64,000 bases of DNA from Kofleriaceae bacterium (GCA_020633495.1 JACKDR010000011.1:186001-250000), one strand, 5' to 3'. Positions 52,505 through 61,943 are shown, counted from the stretch's first letter. The notes: generated by a model not told the origin, from the sequence alone. A program made the numbers and translations.

Positions 52505-54470
52505 CCCCACCGGCGCTCGCCGCGCTGCAGCGCCAGGTGCGCCACGAGCGCGGCGCGCGCGCGCGCCCGGGGCCGCGCCGGCGACGGCGGCCCCCTCGCC
52601 GCGCCCCGACGACGACGGCGACGCCCCGGCGCCCACCGTCGACGCCCCTGTCGACGCCCCTGTCGACGCCCCTGTCGACGCCCCTGTCGACACCCCTGTC
52701 GATGCCGCCGTCGACGCCGCCGTCGACGCCGCCGACCTCGCGGCCCGGCTCGACGCGACCCGGCGGGCCAGCCCGCGGCTGCACGCCAGCCTGTGCGCGC
52801 TCGATCCAGCGCAGCAGGCGGCGGTGCTCGCCGACGACCCGGTCGCGATCGTCCGCGCCCAGGTCGGCAGCGGCAAGACCACGGTGCTGGTTCACAAGGT
52901 GATGTACCTGCACCTGGTCGGCGGCGTCGCGCTCGACGACGTCGCCGTGGTCACGTTCACCAACCGCGCCGCCGACCAGCTGATCGCGCGCCTGGAGGCG
53001 CTGGCCGGGCGCGCGATCACCGCCGCCGAGCGCGCGCGCATGGGCACGCTGCACGGCGTCGCCCACGCCCTCTTGCAGCGCACCCTGCCCGTGGCGCGCG
53101 TCGGCCACCAGCCCGGCTTCGCGGTGCTCGACGACGACGCCCGCGACGCGCTGTACGCCGAGCTGGTCAAGCAGCACCGCCTGCGCCTGCGCGGCCGCGC
53201 TCGCCTGCACGAGCGGCTGCGCGCCCACGCCGGCCGCGCCGCCGGCGACGACGGCGGCCCGTCGGGCGCCGCGCTGACCCGGCTCGCCGCCGCGATCCAC
53301 GACGCCAAGCGCGCGCGCAACGCGATGGACTTCGACGACCTGATCGAGCACGCGACCGCGCTGCTCGGCGAGCCGGACGCGCCACCACCGCCGCGCTGGC
53401 TGCTGGTCGACGAGCTGCAGGACTGCGAGGCTCGCGAGCTGGCGCTGCTGCGGCGGCTGCGCGGCGCCGACACCCGGTTCTTCGGCGTCGGCGATCCGCT
53501 GCAGTCGATCTACGGCTGGCGCGGCGGCTGCGCCGCGATGCTGGGCCGGCTCGAGCGCGAGCTGGGCGCCCGCCGCCGCGACCTGCCGTTCAGCTACCGC
53601 AGCACCCGCACGATCCTCGACGGCGCCCGGGCCGCGCTCGGCGCCCAGCCCGACGCCGACGGCGCGCTGCGCCCGGTCCGCGGCGCCGGCGCGCCGATCC
53701 AGGTCCGCCGCCACCACGATCCGCTGACCGAGGCGATCTACCTCGCCGACCGCGTCGCGCAGCTGCGCGCCGGCGGCGTGCCGGCCGCCGCGATCGCCGT
53801 GCTGTGCCGGCTGCGGGTCCAGGTCGAGGCCCTGACGCCGCGCCTGATCGAGCACGGCGTGCCGTGCGCCACCGACGGCGACGACCGCGCCGACGCGGTC
53901 CGGGTGCTGACCCTGCACGCCGCCAAGGGGCTCGAGTTCGGTCACGTCTTCATCTCCGGCGCCAACCTGGGCGTCGTGCCGCTGGTGGTGCGCGGCGAGC
54001 CCGCCGATCCCGCCGAGGAGCGGCGCCTGCTCTACGTCGGCCTCACCCGCGCCCGTGACGAGGTCGAGGTCTCGTACCACGCCAGCCCGCACACCTTCGG
54101 CGCGCTGGGCTCGCCGAGCCCGCTCTTGCTCCAGCTCCCGGCCGCGCTCGTCACCTGGCACGACGCCGCGGTGCCGCCCGCGGCGGCCACGTCGTCGCCG
54201 CCGCCGCCGCGCCTCGCGCCCGCCCCCACGGCCACCGCGGCGCCCGCGCCGGTCGCCACCACGGTCGACGCCGCGACCGCCGTCGCCACCCCGGCCACGT
54301 CGACCGCCCCGGCGCCGTGGTCGATCGGCCAGACCGTCCGCCACCCGCGCTACGGCGTCGGCGTCGTGATCGACGTCGCCGCGGCGACCGTCGCGTGCGA
54401 CTTCGGCAAGCTGGGGCCACGCTCGTTCCCGCTGCGCCTGTGCCCGCTGCGGGCGGAGCCGCCGCCGTGA
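52501..54470 (+). CDS. UvrD/Rep-like superfamily 1 helicase (frameshift near the start)
   Basis: The motifs LDPAQQAAVLADDPVAIVRAQVGSGKTTV, VVTFTNRAADQLI, LLVDELQDCE, GDPLQSIYGWRGG, LPFSYRSTRTIL, VLTLHAAKGLEFGHVF and LLYVGLTRARDEVEV define a UvrD-type helicase; the C-terminal VRHPRYGVGVVIDV...DFGKLGPRSFPL is the PcrA-type Tudor-like tail. The frame open at 54470 has no start codon upstream of GTG 52824, which would cut off the Q motif. GTG 52501, overlapping the helicase stop as GTGA, opens VTPPALAALQRQVRHERGAR in another frame, so one base is probably missing in the GC run near 52555-52575. A DAPV repeat (52638-52733) links them. About 650 residues if joined. Confidence 0.8.
52638..52733 (+). 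repeat. 12-bp tandem repeat encoding DAPV
   Basis: GTCGACGCCCCT is repeated eight times with variants (GTCGACGCCGCC at the end). It encodes a D-A-P/A-V linker in the UvrD-like gene. Confidence 0.9.
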
Positions 54471-55096
54471 CCGCGGGCCCGCCGTGGTACCTCGGCGACC
54501 TCGCCGACGAGCTGGCCGCCGCGATCGGCGCCCGCGAGGCGGCGCTGCGCCTCGAGCAGGCGCCGCACGGCCTCGACACCTGGGGCGAGCGCGCCGTCCA
54601 GCACGCGCTCGCCGCGGCGCTGGCCCGCGCCTACACCGTCACGCTCGAGGTCCACTACCCGTCGACCGAGGGCAAGAAGCGCAGCCACCGGCCGCGCTGC
54701 GACCTGGTGGTGTCGCGGCCCGGCGTGCCGCTGCACCAGGGCGAGTCGCTGCCGCTGCCGCTGTGCCCGCCCGAGCAGGCGCTGTGGCTCGAGCTCAAGG
54801 TCGCGCGCCAGCGCGGCGCCGGCGGCGCGCCCGACGCCCGCTACGCCCAGCAGTGGCGGCGCCACCTGATCGCCGACCTACGCAAGCTGAGCGCCGAGCC
54901 GCGGATCGCGGCGGCGGCGATCGTCCTGATCGCCTTCGTCGAGGACGAGGCGACCCTGGCCCGCGATCTCGACGGCTTCGAGACCGTCATGGCCCACCAC
55001 GACGTCGTCGCCGGCTTCCGCCAGGTCCGCACCGTGCCGATCGTCGATCGCCTCGGCCACCGCCTCGCCGCGGTCGCGCTGTGGCCGACGGTGTAG
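54467..55096 (+). CDS. candidate PD-(D/E)XK nuclease
   Basis: 209 residues from GTG 54467, which overlaps the upstream stop as GTGA. The predicted active site is E41 (WGERAVQHALAAAL), D79 (RPRCDLVVSRP), and E109-x-K111 (ALWLELKVARQ), spaced as in PD-(D/E)XK nucleases, with DLRKL helix after the last strand. It lacks a known subfamily name. Position as the third gene of an operon with two helicases suggests a helicase-nuclease machine for repair or defence. E41 to D79 spacing and the surrounding strand-helix order support the fold, but no structure was checked. Confidence 0.7.
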   Translation: MTAGPPWYLGDLADELAAAIGAREAALRLEQAPHGLDTWGERAVQHALAAALARAYTVTLEVHYPSTEGKKRSHRPRCDLVVSRPGVPLHQGESLPLPLCPPEQALWLELKVARQRGAGGAPDARYAQQWRRHLIADLRKLSAEPRIAAAAIVLIAFVEDEATLARDLDGFETVMAHHDVVAGFRQVRTVPIVDRLGHRLAAVALWPTV

Positions 55097-55110
55097 CGCG
55101 GCGGCGACGA

Positions 55111-55602
55111 TCAGCTCAGGTACACGATCATGCCCAGGCCGTCCTGCGCGGCCGCCGCGACGAACGCCTCGAGCGCGTCGAAGTGGCCGCCGACGTACCC
55201 GGCCTCCTCGTCGCGACGATCCGGGTCGACCCCGTAGAGCTCGGCCGCGCGGATGGCCTCGGGCTCCCAGCGCGTCATCAGGTGCTCCACCGTGATCGGC
55301 GCCAGCGCCGCCGCGATCGCACGCACCTCGTCGCTCCGGAAGGCACGCGCCGGCCCGTAGCCGACATCGACGTCGCCGATCGTCGCGCCACCGGTGACCA
55401 CGAACCCCAGCGGCAGGGCGCCGTCCCAGGGCTCGCCGGTGAGCAGGAAGTGGATCGCATGCCACGCCTTGTCGATGTCGAGCGCGCGTGCCGCCGGCTT
55501 CTCGGCCTCGTCGTCGAGGAAGTCAGCGATCGAGTCCGGGTCGCTCAGGAGCGTCGCGAGCTGGGCGTCGGAGGCGACCAGGACGTTGCCGATCATGCTC
55601 AT
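55111..55602 (-). CDS. DUF1877-like protein (YfbM family)
   Basis: 163 residues. MSMIGNVLVASDAQLATLLSDPDSIADFLDD, then DIDKAWHAIHFLLTGEPWDGALPLGFVVTGGATIGDVDVGYGPARAFRSDEVRAIAAAL matches DUF1877, small proteins such as YfbM of E. coli with no established function. The ATG at 55602 is chosen over the longer frame because TAGGTT ends 7 nt upstream and homology starts there. The gene is convergent with the nuclease gene, 14 nt apart. Confidence 0.85.
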   Translation of the reverse strand: MSMIGNVLVASDAQLATLLSDPDSIADFLDDEAEKPAARALDIDKAWHAIHFLLTGEPWDGALPLGFVVTGGATIGDVDVGYGPARAFRSDEVRAIAAALAPITVEHLMTRWEPEAIRAAELYGVDPDRRDEEAGYVGGHFDALEAFVAAAAQDGLGMIVYLS

Positions 55603-55609
55603 GGACGAC

Positions 55610-55615
55610 AACCTA
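55610..55615 (-). promoter_or_regulatory. -10-like TAGGTT
   Basis: TAGGTT on the minus strand ends 7 nt before ATG 55602. Confidence 0.4.
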
Positions 55616-55711
55616 GCCGGCGGTCCATCACCGGGGCTAGCGATGGCACCGCCATCGTGCGTGCGCAGGCGCACGAGGCGACCGACCACCCGGCCGACCG
55701 GCGACCCGGCG

Positions 55712-56653
55712 CTACAGCGTCATCGCCTGCATCTCGGCCTGGCAGTGCGTGCACGCGGCGGTGCGCGCGCCGAGCCCGAAGTGCACCGGCGCGCCGCAGT
55801 AGCCGCAGAACGCCCGGGTGCCGAGCGGCGTCAGGTGGCCGCAGCCGGTGCACAGGTGGCGGCGGGCGCCCTCGGGCGCGTGGATGGCGGCGCCGCACCG
55901 CGCGCACGCCGCGTCGTGGAAGGTCGGGTCGGGGACCTCGACGTACTCGTCGCGCAGGTGGGTGCGCTCGAGCAGCTCGTCGGCGGTCGCGGGATCGAGG
56001 AGCTTGATCCACGCCTGGACGATCCCCGAGTCGCGGACCTTGGCGGCCAGCGCCGGCGGGGTGTCGTCGGGATCGGGTCCGACCTGGGGGTCGGCGTCGA
56101 GCGCCGCGGCCACCGCCAGCGCGTTGGCGGTGTAGGCCTCGTACATGCGCCAGAACGTGTGCGGCCGCGGCCGCGGCTCCGCGCTGGCGATCTTGTTCCA
56201 GCTGGCGTCGTAGCGATCCTCGCCGACGACGTCGTACTCGAGGCCGGCGATCGCGGCGTCGAGCGCGGCCTGGGTGGCGCGGCACCGCGGGTCGAGCTCG
56301 CTGACCACCGTGGCGTGCACGGTGCGGGTCAGGATGGCCTCGCGGTACGCCGGATCCTTGATCCGCGGCGAGTACGAGCTGACGCAATCCTTCATGTACT
56401 GATCGAAGATCTGGCGGTGCCCGGCGGCCAGGCGCGCGCGATCGCCGGCGAGCCGGGCCGCGGTCAGCTCCGGCTGCAGCCGCACCAGCAGCGCGCGGTA
56501 GTGCGGCCCGGCGGCGACGCCGGCGCTGTACTTGGCGGCCTGGAGGTCCCAGTCCATGTACTGGCCGCAGTAGTCGCAGTAGACGTAGGCGCTCTCGCTG
56601 GGCGTGACCTTGGGGGCCCCGCAGCTGGGGCAACGAACCTTGCGGACCTGCAT
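55712..56653 (-). CDS. zinc-ribbon protein of unknown function
   Basis: 313 residues. N-terminal zinc ribbon CPSCGAPKVTPSESAYVYCDYCG; C-terminal double ribbon CARCGAAIHAPEGARRHLCTGCG and CGYCGAPVHFGLGARTAACTHC. The middle 200 residues are helical (RQIFDQYMKDCVSSYSPRIKDPAYREAILTRTVHATVVSELDPRCRATQAALDAAIAGLEYDV ... FWRMYEAYTANALAVAAAL). No enzyme motif. It may bind nucleic acid or protein through the ribbons. GGAGG lies 9 nt before ATG 56653. It is divergent from the kinase at 56747. Confidence 0.8.
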   Translation of the reverse strand: MQVRKVRCPSCGAPKVTPSESAYVYCDYCGQYMDWDLQAAKYSAGVAAGPHYRALLVRLQPELTAARLAGDRARLAAGHRQIFDQYMKDCVSSYSPRIKDPAYREAILTRTVHATVVSELDPRCRATQAALDAAIAGLEYDVVGEDRYDASWNKIASAEPRPRPHTFWRMYEAYTANALAVAAALDADPQVGPDPDDTPPALAAKVRDSGIVQAWIKLLDPATADELLERTHLRDEYVEVPDPTFHDAACARCGAAIHAPEGARRHLCTGCGHLTPLGTRAFCGYCGAPVHFGLGARTAACTHCQAEMQAMTL

Positions 56654-56729
56654 GCGCGCGCCCTCCGTCGAGACCGCTCCCAGGATGCACGTCGCCGCCG
56701 CCCCCGACAACCCGCGGCGGCGGGCCGGG

Positions 56730-56735
56730 TACAAT
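56730..56735 (+). promoter_or_regulatory. -10-like TACAAT
   Basis: TACAAT ends 11 nt before GTG 56747. The divergent gap has no other recognisable element. Confidence 0.5.
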
Positions 56736-56746
56736 GCCACCACGAC

Positions 56747-59700
56747 GTGCAGCCCGGCGAGGTGATAGACGGGAGGTTCGTCCTCGAGCGCTTCATCGCG
56801 CGCGGCGGCATGGGCGAGGTCTACCGCGCGCACGATCGCCGGGCCGGCGCGCCGGTCGCGCTCAAGGTGATGGCCCACGACGACGAGGTCCTCGCCGAGC
56901 GGTTCGCGCTCGAGGCGCGCGCGCTGCTCGAGCTCGATCACCCGGCCGTGGTCCGCTACGTCGCGCACGGCGAGACCGCGACCGGCGTCCGCTACCTCGC
57001 GATGGAGTGGCTCGACGGCGTGACCCTGTCGACGTGGCTCCGCCAGCACACGCTGTCGATCGATCAGACGCTGCGGCTCGCGACCCGCGTCGCCGCCGGC
57101 CTCGGCGCCGCCCACGCCCGGGGCATGATCCACCGCGACATCAAGCCCGGCAACATCATGATGGTCGAGCGCCGGGTCGACTGGACCAAGGTGCTCGACT
57201 TCGGGCTGGTCCGGAACCCGTGGCAGGACCTCACCGCGACCGGCGCCGGGATGGGCACGCCGGACTACATGTCGCCGGAGCAGGCCCGCGGCGTCCGCGC
57301 CGTCACCCCGGCGTCGGACGTCTTCGCGCTCGGCTCGGTCCTGTACCGCTGCATCACCGGCCAGAAGCCGTTCGCCGCCGACCACGCCCAGGAGGTGCTG
57401 GCGCGGATCGCGACCTGCGAGCAGCCGCCGCGGGTCGTCGAGCTGTGCGCCGACGTGCCGGCGGCGATCGACGACCTCGTGGCGACGATGATGGCCGCCG
57501 ATCCCGCGGCACGACCGAGTGACGGCGCCGCCGCCGCCGCCCTGCTCGAGGCCGCGCGCGCCGGCCTGTCGGCGGCCGACGGCCAGGCGCGCCCGGTCGA
57601 CGCCGCGTCGCTGACGACGCGCGAGCAGGCCCCCGCGGTCCTGCTCTACGTCGACCTCGGCATCCGGCCGCGCGCGCGGCCGCCGTCGCGACCGCCGCCG
57701 ACCTCGCCGGCGAGCAGCGGCACCGTGTTCGTGATCCGCGAGCCCGTCGATCGCGCGCCGCGCGCCGAGGAGGACCCGCGGGTCGCGCAGATCCGCGAGC
57801 TCGCCGCGAGCGCCGACGGCCGGCTGGTGCCCCTCGCCACCGGCGCCCTCGTCGTGACGCTCGCCGGCGGCGCCGCCGCCCCCGAGCTCGCGACCCGCGC
57901 GGCCCGGTGCGCGCTCGCGATCCACGCCCTCGCGCCGTCGGCGTACCTGTCGCTGTCGACCCGCCAGGTCGTGGTCGCCGACGGCCCGACGGCGCCGCTG
58001 CTCGACCGCGCCGCCGCCGAGCTGCCCCGCACCGCGGGGATCCGGATCGATCAGCGGACGCGCGCGCTGCTGCCCGAGACCTTCGACGTCCACCGCGACG
58101 ACAGCGGCGGCTGCCACCTGGTCGGCGAGCGGGCGCCGACCGACGGGCCGCGCCTGCTGCTGGGGCGGGCGACCCCGTGCGTCGGTCGCCAGGGGGTGCT
58201 GCGCCAGCTCGCGGCGATCGTCGAGGGCGCGCTCGAGGATCGCGCCGCCTGCGCGGTCGTCGTCGTCGGCGAGGCCGGGATCGGCAAGTCGCGGGTCCGC
58301 GACGAGCACGTCGCGAGCCTGCGCGAGCGCGGCGTCCAGGTGATCGCCGCCGGCGGCGAGGCCCTGCGCACCGGCGTCCCCGGCGGCGTCGTCGGGCGCG
58401 CGATCCGCGCGTCGCTCGCGGGGGCCGGCGAGCCGGCGCCGGCGCTGCACGCCCGGCTCACCGAGCTGCTCGGCGACGTCGACGGCCCGCGGGTCGCCGA
58501 GTTCCTCGGCGAGCTCGCCGGACTCGGCGGGCACGGCGAGCCCGGTCCGGCGCTGCGCGCCGCCCGCCAGGACCCGCGCTTCATGGCCGCCCAGCAGCGC
58601 GAGGCGGTCGCGGCGTGGCTCGCCGCGGCGTGCGCGGCCCAGCCGGTCGCGCTGGTGATCGACGACCTGCAGTGGGCCGACGCCGCGTCGGTCGAGCTCG
58701 TGGAGGCCGCGCTGCGGCGGTGCCGCGACCTGCCCCTGTTCGTGCTGGCGCTGGCGCGCCCGCAGGTCCACCAGCGCTTCCCCACGCTCGACACCAGCTG
58801 GGGCCGCAGCGAGATCCGCCTCGAGCCCCTGCGCGAGGCGGCCGCCGAGCAGCTGGTCCGCGCCGGCCTCGGCGACGCCGCCGACCCGACGCTGGTCGCC
58901 CGGCTGGTCGCGCAGGGCGGCGGCAACCCGTTCTTCCTCGAGGAGCTGATCCGCGCCGCGGCGTCGCGCGAGGCGGCCAGCCTCCCCGGCTCGGTGGTGG
59001 CCAGCCTGCAGCTGCGGATCGGGGCCCGACCGCCCCGCGCGCGCCTCGTGCTGCGCGCCGCCTCGGTGTTCGGCCGGGTGTTCTGGGCCAGCGGCGTGCG
59101 CGCGCTCCTCGCCGGCGAGATGGACGCGCGCGAGGTCGACGACTGGCTGGCGGTGCTGGCGCGCGACGAGCTGATCGAGGCGCGGGGCGAGGCCGCCACG
59201 TTTCCCGGCGAGCGCGAGTTCCGCTTCGGCCACGATCTGCTGCGCGACGCCTCGTACCAGATGCTGACCCCGGAGGATCGCCGCTCCGGCCACCGCCTCG
59301 CCGGGGCGTGGCTGGTCGAGCACGGCGAGGCCGACGCGGTCGTGCTCGCCGAGCACTTCGCGGGCGGCGGCGCGACCGCGCAGGCGGTGGGCTGGTTCCA
59401 GCGCGCCGCCGAGCTCGCCCTCGCCGCCGGCGACGCCGACGTCGCCGCGGTCCGGCAGGCGGCGAGCCACTACCGGCGCGCCGGCGAGACCTGCGCGGCC
59501 GCGCACGCCACCGAGGCCGCGATCGGCCACCTCGAGCGATCGATCGCGCTGTGGTCGCCGATCGACGCCGTCGAGGCGGCGCAAACCCGCCTGGCGCTGG
59601 CGCGGGTCCGCGAGATCGCGGGCGACGCCGCGGGCGCGCTCGCCGAGCTGCGAGCCGCCGACGACGACCTCGGCGGCGTCGACGGCGCGGTCGAGCTGCG

Positions 59701-61147
59701 CGTCGAGCTGCTGCTGGCGCGCGGCTACGTCGAGAGCCGGTCGGGCGACGTCGGCGCGCTCGATCGCGCGCTCGACACCGGCGAGCGCGCCGTCGCGCTC
59801 GCGCGCACCTCGGGGTCGGCCGACCTGCAGGCCCGCGCGATGACCAGCCTGGCCGGGGCGCTGCAGCGGACCGGCGAGCCGGCGGCGGTCGCGCGGGCGG
59901 TCGAGCTCGCGCAGCGCGCGGTCGACCTCGCCGAGGATCGCGGCCACCTGGCGGCGGCGCTGTGGCGGCTGGGCAACGCGTTTCTCACCGCCAACCAGCT
60001 GGCCCCGGCGAGCCGGTTATACGCCGACGCGCTCGCTGCCGCCGAGGAGCGACACGACGAGCTGCTCACCGCGCACTGCCTGGCCAACATGGGCATGCTG
60101 GCGTTCCGCGGCTGGCGGCTCGACGCCGCGATCGATCACACCCAGCGCGCCCTCGAGCGCTACGAGCGGATCGGCTACCAGACCCGGATCCTCGAGATGA
60201 CGCTCAACCTGGGCATGTTCCTGCACCTGCGCGGCGACGGCGCCCGCGGCCGCGAGCTGCTCGGCAACGTCCTCGGGCAGGCCCGCGGCGACTGGGTGCT
60301 GACGACGCTCGCCCAGGAGTCGATGGCCGACGCCGAGCGCCTGGCCGGGCGCGAGCCACGCGCCCAGGCCCGCCTGCGCGCCGCGGCGCGCAGCTGCGAG
60401 CGCGTCGGCGCGTCCAACCAGCAGGCCCTGTACCTGGGCATGCTCGCGGAGTCGCTGTGGGCGGTCGGCGAGGTCGAGGCGGCGGTCGACGCGCTCGAGG
60501 ACGGCGCCGCCGCGGCCGACTCGCTGACGCTGAGCCACGCGGCGTGGCTGCTGTACCTCGGCCAGTGGGACGACGCCCGCGAGTGGTTCGAGCGGTTCGT
60601 CGAGGGCGAGCCCGATCCGCAGCGCCGCGTGTTCGCGCGCCTCGGCCTGGCGCGGGCGCTGGCGTGGACCGGCGACGTCGCCGCCGCGATCCGCGAGTGC
60701 GACGTGGCGCTCGCGACCCTGGCGCCGACCAAGGTGCCGCGGTTCGAGGTCCCGGTCCGATGCCTGCGCGACGCGCTCGACGGCGACCTCGCCGCCGCGG
60801 TCGAGGCGCTCGCCGAGGCCCGGGCGGTGTGCGCGCCGTACGAGTACGCCGCGGCGGTGCTCGACGTCGGCCACGGCCTGGTCGCGCGCGGCGCAGCCGG
60901 CCCGCTGATCGCGCGGTACCAGGCGCTGTCGGAGCCGATCGCGCAGGACCTGCTCCGCTACCGCGTCGCGGATCTCCGGGGCCAGCTGTGCCTGAGCGTC
61001 GGCGACAGCGAGGGTGCCCGACACGGCCTGGGCGTCGCGCGCGAGCAGCTCGAGCGCCTGCGCGAGCGGCTGCCGGAGCCGTACCGGGATCAGATGCGGG
61101 AGCACCCGTGGGTGCGAGAGCTGCTGCGCGTGCGCGCGGTGCCCTGA
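56747..61147 (+). CDS. Ser/Thr kinase-ATPase-TPR regulator
   Basis: 1466 residues from GTG 56747. Kinase domain about 6-265: GRFVLERFIARGGMGEVYRAHD, Lys in VALKVM, HRDIKPGNIMM, VLDFGLV, YMSPEQA. Then a proline-rich linker and a class-III-cyclase-like small domain, followed by a STAND-type ATPase: GRQGVLRQLAAIVEGAL, Walker A VVVVGEAGIGKSRV (about residue 505-515), Walker B VALVIDDLQWAD, and GGGNPFFLEELIR. From about 860 to the end a long array of TPR helices runs (AIGHLERSIALW, ALERYERIGYQTRILEMTLNLGMFLHLRGD). Such PknB-ATPase-TPR proteins are a hallmark of myxobacteria and act as large signal integrators. No transmembrane helix. It is intact, unlike the homologue at 15169. Confidence 0.92.
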   Translation: MQPGEVIDGRFVLERFIARGGMGEVYRAHDRRAGAPVALKVMAHDDEVLAERFALEARALLELDHPAVVRYVAHGETATGVRYLAMEWLDGVTLSTWLRQHTLSIDQTLRLATRVAAGLGAAHARGMIHRDIKPGNIMMVERRVDWTKVLDFGLVRNPWQDLTATGAGMGTPDYMSPEQARGVRAVTPASDVFALGSVLYRCITGQKPFAADHAQEVLARIATCEQPPRVVELCADVPAAIDDLVATMMAADPAARPSDGAAAAALLEAARAGLSAADGQARPVDAASLTTREQAPAVLLYVDLGIRPRARPPSRPPPTSPASSGTVFVIREPVDRAPRAEEDPRVAQIRELAASADGRLVPLATGALVVTLAGGAAAPELATRAARCALAIHALAPSAYLSLSTRQVVVADGPTAPLLDRAAAELPRTAGIRIDQRTRALLPETFDVHRDDSGGCHLVGERAPTDGPRLLLGRATPCVGRQGVLRQLAAIVEGALEDRAACAVVVVGEAGIGKSRVRDEHVASLRERGVQVIAAGGEALRTGVPGGVVGRAIRASLAGAGEPAPALHARLTELLGDVDGPRVAEFLGELAGLGGHGEPGPALRAARQDPRFMAAQQREAVAAWLAAACAAQPVALVIDDLQWADAASVELVEAALRRCRDLPLFVLALARPQVHQRFPTLDTSWGRSEIRLEPLREAAAEQLVRAGLGDAADPTLVARLVAQGGGNPFFLEELIRAAASREAASLPGSVVASLQLRIGARPPRARLVLRAASVFGRVFWASGVRALLAGEMDAREVDDWLAVLARDELIEARGEAATFPGEREFRFGHDLLRDASYQMLTPEDRRSGHRLAGAWLVEHGEADAVVLAEHFAGGGATAQAVGWFQRAAELALAAGDADVAAVRQAASHYRRAGETCAAAHATEAAIGHLERSIALWSPIDAVEAAQTRLALARVREIAGDAAGALAELRAADDDLGGVDGAVELRVELLLARGYVESRSGDVGALDRALDTGERAVALARTSGSADLQARAMTSLAGALQRTGEPAAVARAVELAQRAVDLAEDRGHLAAALWRLGNAFLTANQLAPASRLYADALAAAEERHDELLTAHCLANMGMLAFRGWRLDAAIDHTQRALERYERIGYQTRILEMTLNLGMFLHLRGDGARGRELLGNVLGQARGDWVLTTLAQESMADAERLAGREPRAQARLRAAARSCERVGASNQQALYLGMLAESLWAVGEVEAAVDALEDGAAAADSLTLSHAAWLLYLGQWDDAREWFERFVEGEPDPQRRVFARLGLARALAWTGDVAAAIRECDVALATLAPTKVPRFEVPVRCLRDALDGDLAAAVEALAEARAVCAPYEYAAAVLDVGHGLVARGAAGPLIARYQALSEPIAQDLLRYRVADLRGQLCLSVGDSEGARHGLGVAREQLERLRERLPEPYRDQMREHPWVRELLRVRAVP

Positions 61148-61179
61148 ACGGGCGGACACCGCGCGCCGGCCGGGGCGGG

Positions 61180-61341
61180 TCAGTCGGCGTTGACGATCAC
61201 GCCGCCGTCGCGGGGGCCGTTGACGATCACGCCGCCGCCGCCGCAGACCGCGCCGAGCTTCTTGCTCGACAGCCGGAACAGGGTGCGGGGGGCCTTCTCG
61301 GAGGTGGTGGTCGGGGCGGTCAGCGCGGTGTGCTTCTTCAT
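61180..61341 (-). CDS. small peptide with double-glycine motif, RiPP-precursor-like
   Basis: 53 residues: MKKHTALTAPTTTSEKAPRT, then LFRLSSKKLGAVCGG and a tail with a repeated GGVIVN unit (GVIVNGPRD, GGVIVNAD). A basic N-terminal leader, an LSxxxLxxV-like segment before Gly-Gly, and a short repeated tail resemble precursors of ribosomally made, modified peptides whose leader is cut after GG. One Cys lies just before the GG. GAGGTCACGACC before the ATG at 61341 provides a weak ribosome-binding site. No modification or export gene adjoins it. An AT-rich island with a palindrome lies 75-115 nt upstream. It may also be a non-functional ORF or a regulatory peptide. Confidence 0.5.
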   Translation of the reverse strand: MKKHTALTAPTTTSEKAPRTLFRLSSKKLGAVCGGGGVIVNGPRDGGVIVNAD

Positions 61342-61438
61342 GGTCGTGACCTCGTTGGGGGGTGCCGGCGGTACCGCCAGCGTCCCCAGCGTAGCCACGA
61401 AGAACCCCCGTCACAACGATAAACTTTAAACATATCAA

Positions 61439-61457
61439 CTACTTGTAATTCACGTAG
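61439..61457. promoter_or_regulatory. operator-like palindrome in an AT-rich island
   Basis: CTACTTGTAATTCACGTAG is an imperfect 19-bp inverted repeat. It sits in the AT-rich stretch 61414-61457, unique in this GC-rich window, upstream of the 53-residue peptide. A regulator-binding site or AT-rich promoter is the likely meaning. Confidence 0.45.
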
Positions 61458-61573
61458 GGAGGCATGCGGCACCTACACACGGTGTACGGCGATCACGTGC
61501 GGTGGCGGACGCGCACGCAGCGCGCGCCGGGGTCGATCGGTGCGCGGCGCCTGCACCGGGACCGCCGTGCGGC

Positions 61574-61891
61574 TCAGCCGCGATCGCCCCGCCACGCCCG
61601 CCAGATCTCGGCGGCCAGCGCGGCGTAGCGGTCGGCGCTGCCCGCGGTCGCGGCCGAGAACCAGCGCACCATCTCCTCGTGGACGATGCGCTGGACGTCG
61701 GCGACGTCGCGCGCGCCCGCGAGCCGCGGCAGGATCGTGTCGACCTCGGGCTCGTACTCGTCGGTGTTGGTCGCGAAGTTGATGCCGACGGGATCGTGGC
61801 GAAACAGGATCGTCGAGACCTGGTGGTAGCGCGCGCCGTACGCGGCCTGCAGGGCTCGCCGGCGCGCGCGCCGCTGTTCACGCTGGTCCAT
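61574..61891 (-). CDS. DUF1871-like small protein
   Basis: 105 residues. After an Arg-rich start (MDQREQRRARRRALQAAYGARYHQV), STILFRHDPVGINFATNTDEYEPEVDTILPRLAGARDVADVQRIVHEEMVRWF fits the DUF1871 pattern WDPxxx...NEYDPEVxxIxxxL..., small proteins of unknown function found in bacteria and sometimes near toxin-immunity clusters. ATG 61891 is preceded by TATCGT (61913-61918, minus) at 21 nt. It is divergent from the SseB-like gene. Confidence 0.75.
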   Translation of the reverse strand: MDQREQRRARRRALQAAYGARYHQVSTILFRHDPVGINFATNTDEYEPEVDTILPRLAGARDVADVQRIVHEEMVRWFSAATAGSADRYAALAAEIWRAWRGDRG

Positions 61892-61937
61892 GGCGCCGCC
61901 CGGGGCGCGACGACGATAGCACCGCCGCGGTCGGCGG

Positions 61938-61943
61938 TAGACT
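61938..61943 (+). promoter_or_regulatory. -10-like TAGACT
   Basis: TAGACT ends 8 nt before ATG 61952. Confidence 0.45.

Noticed and set aside
61463..61627. A 54-codon plus-strand ORF after GGGAGG in the AT-rich island.
   Set aside because: The ribosome-binding site is good, but the product is Arg-rich and overlaps the end of the DUF1871-like gene in antisense, with no conserved look.
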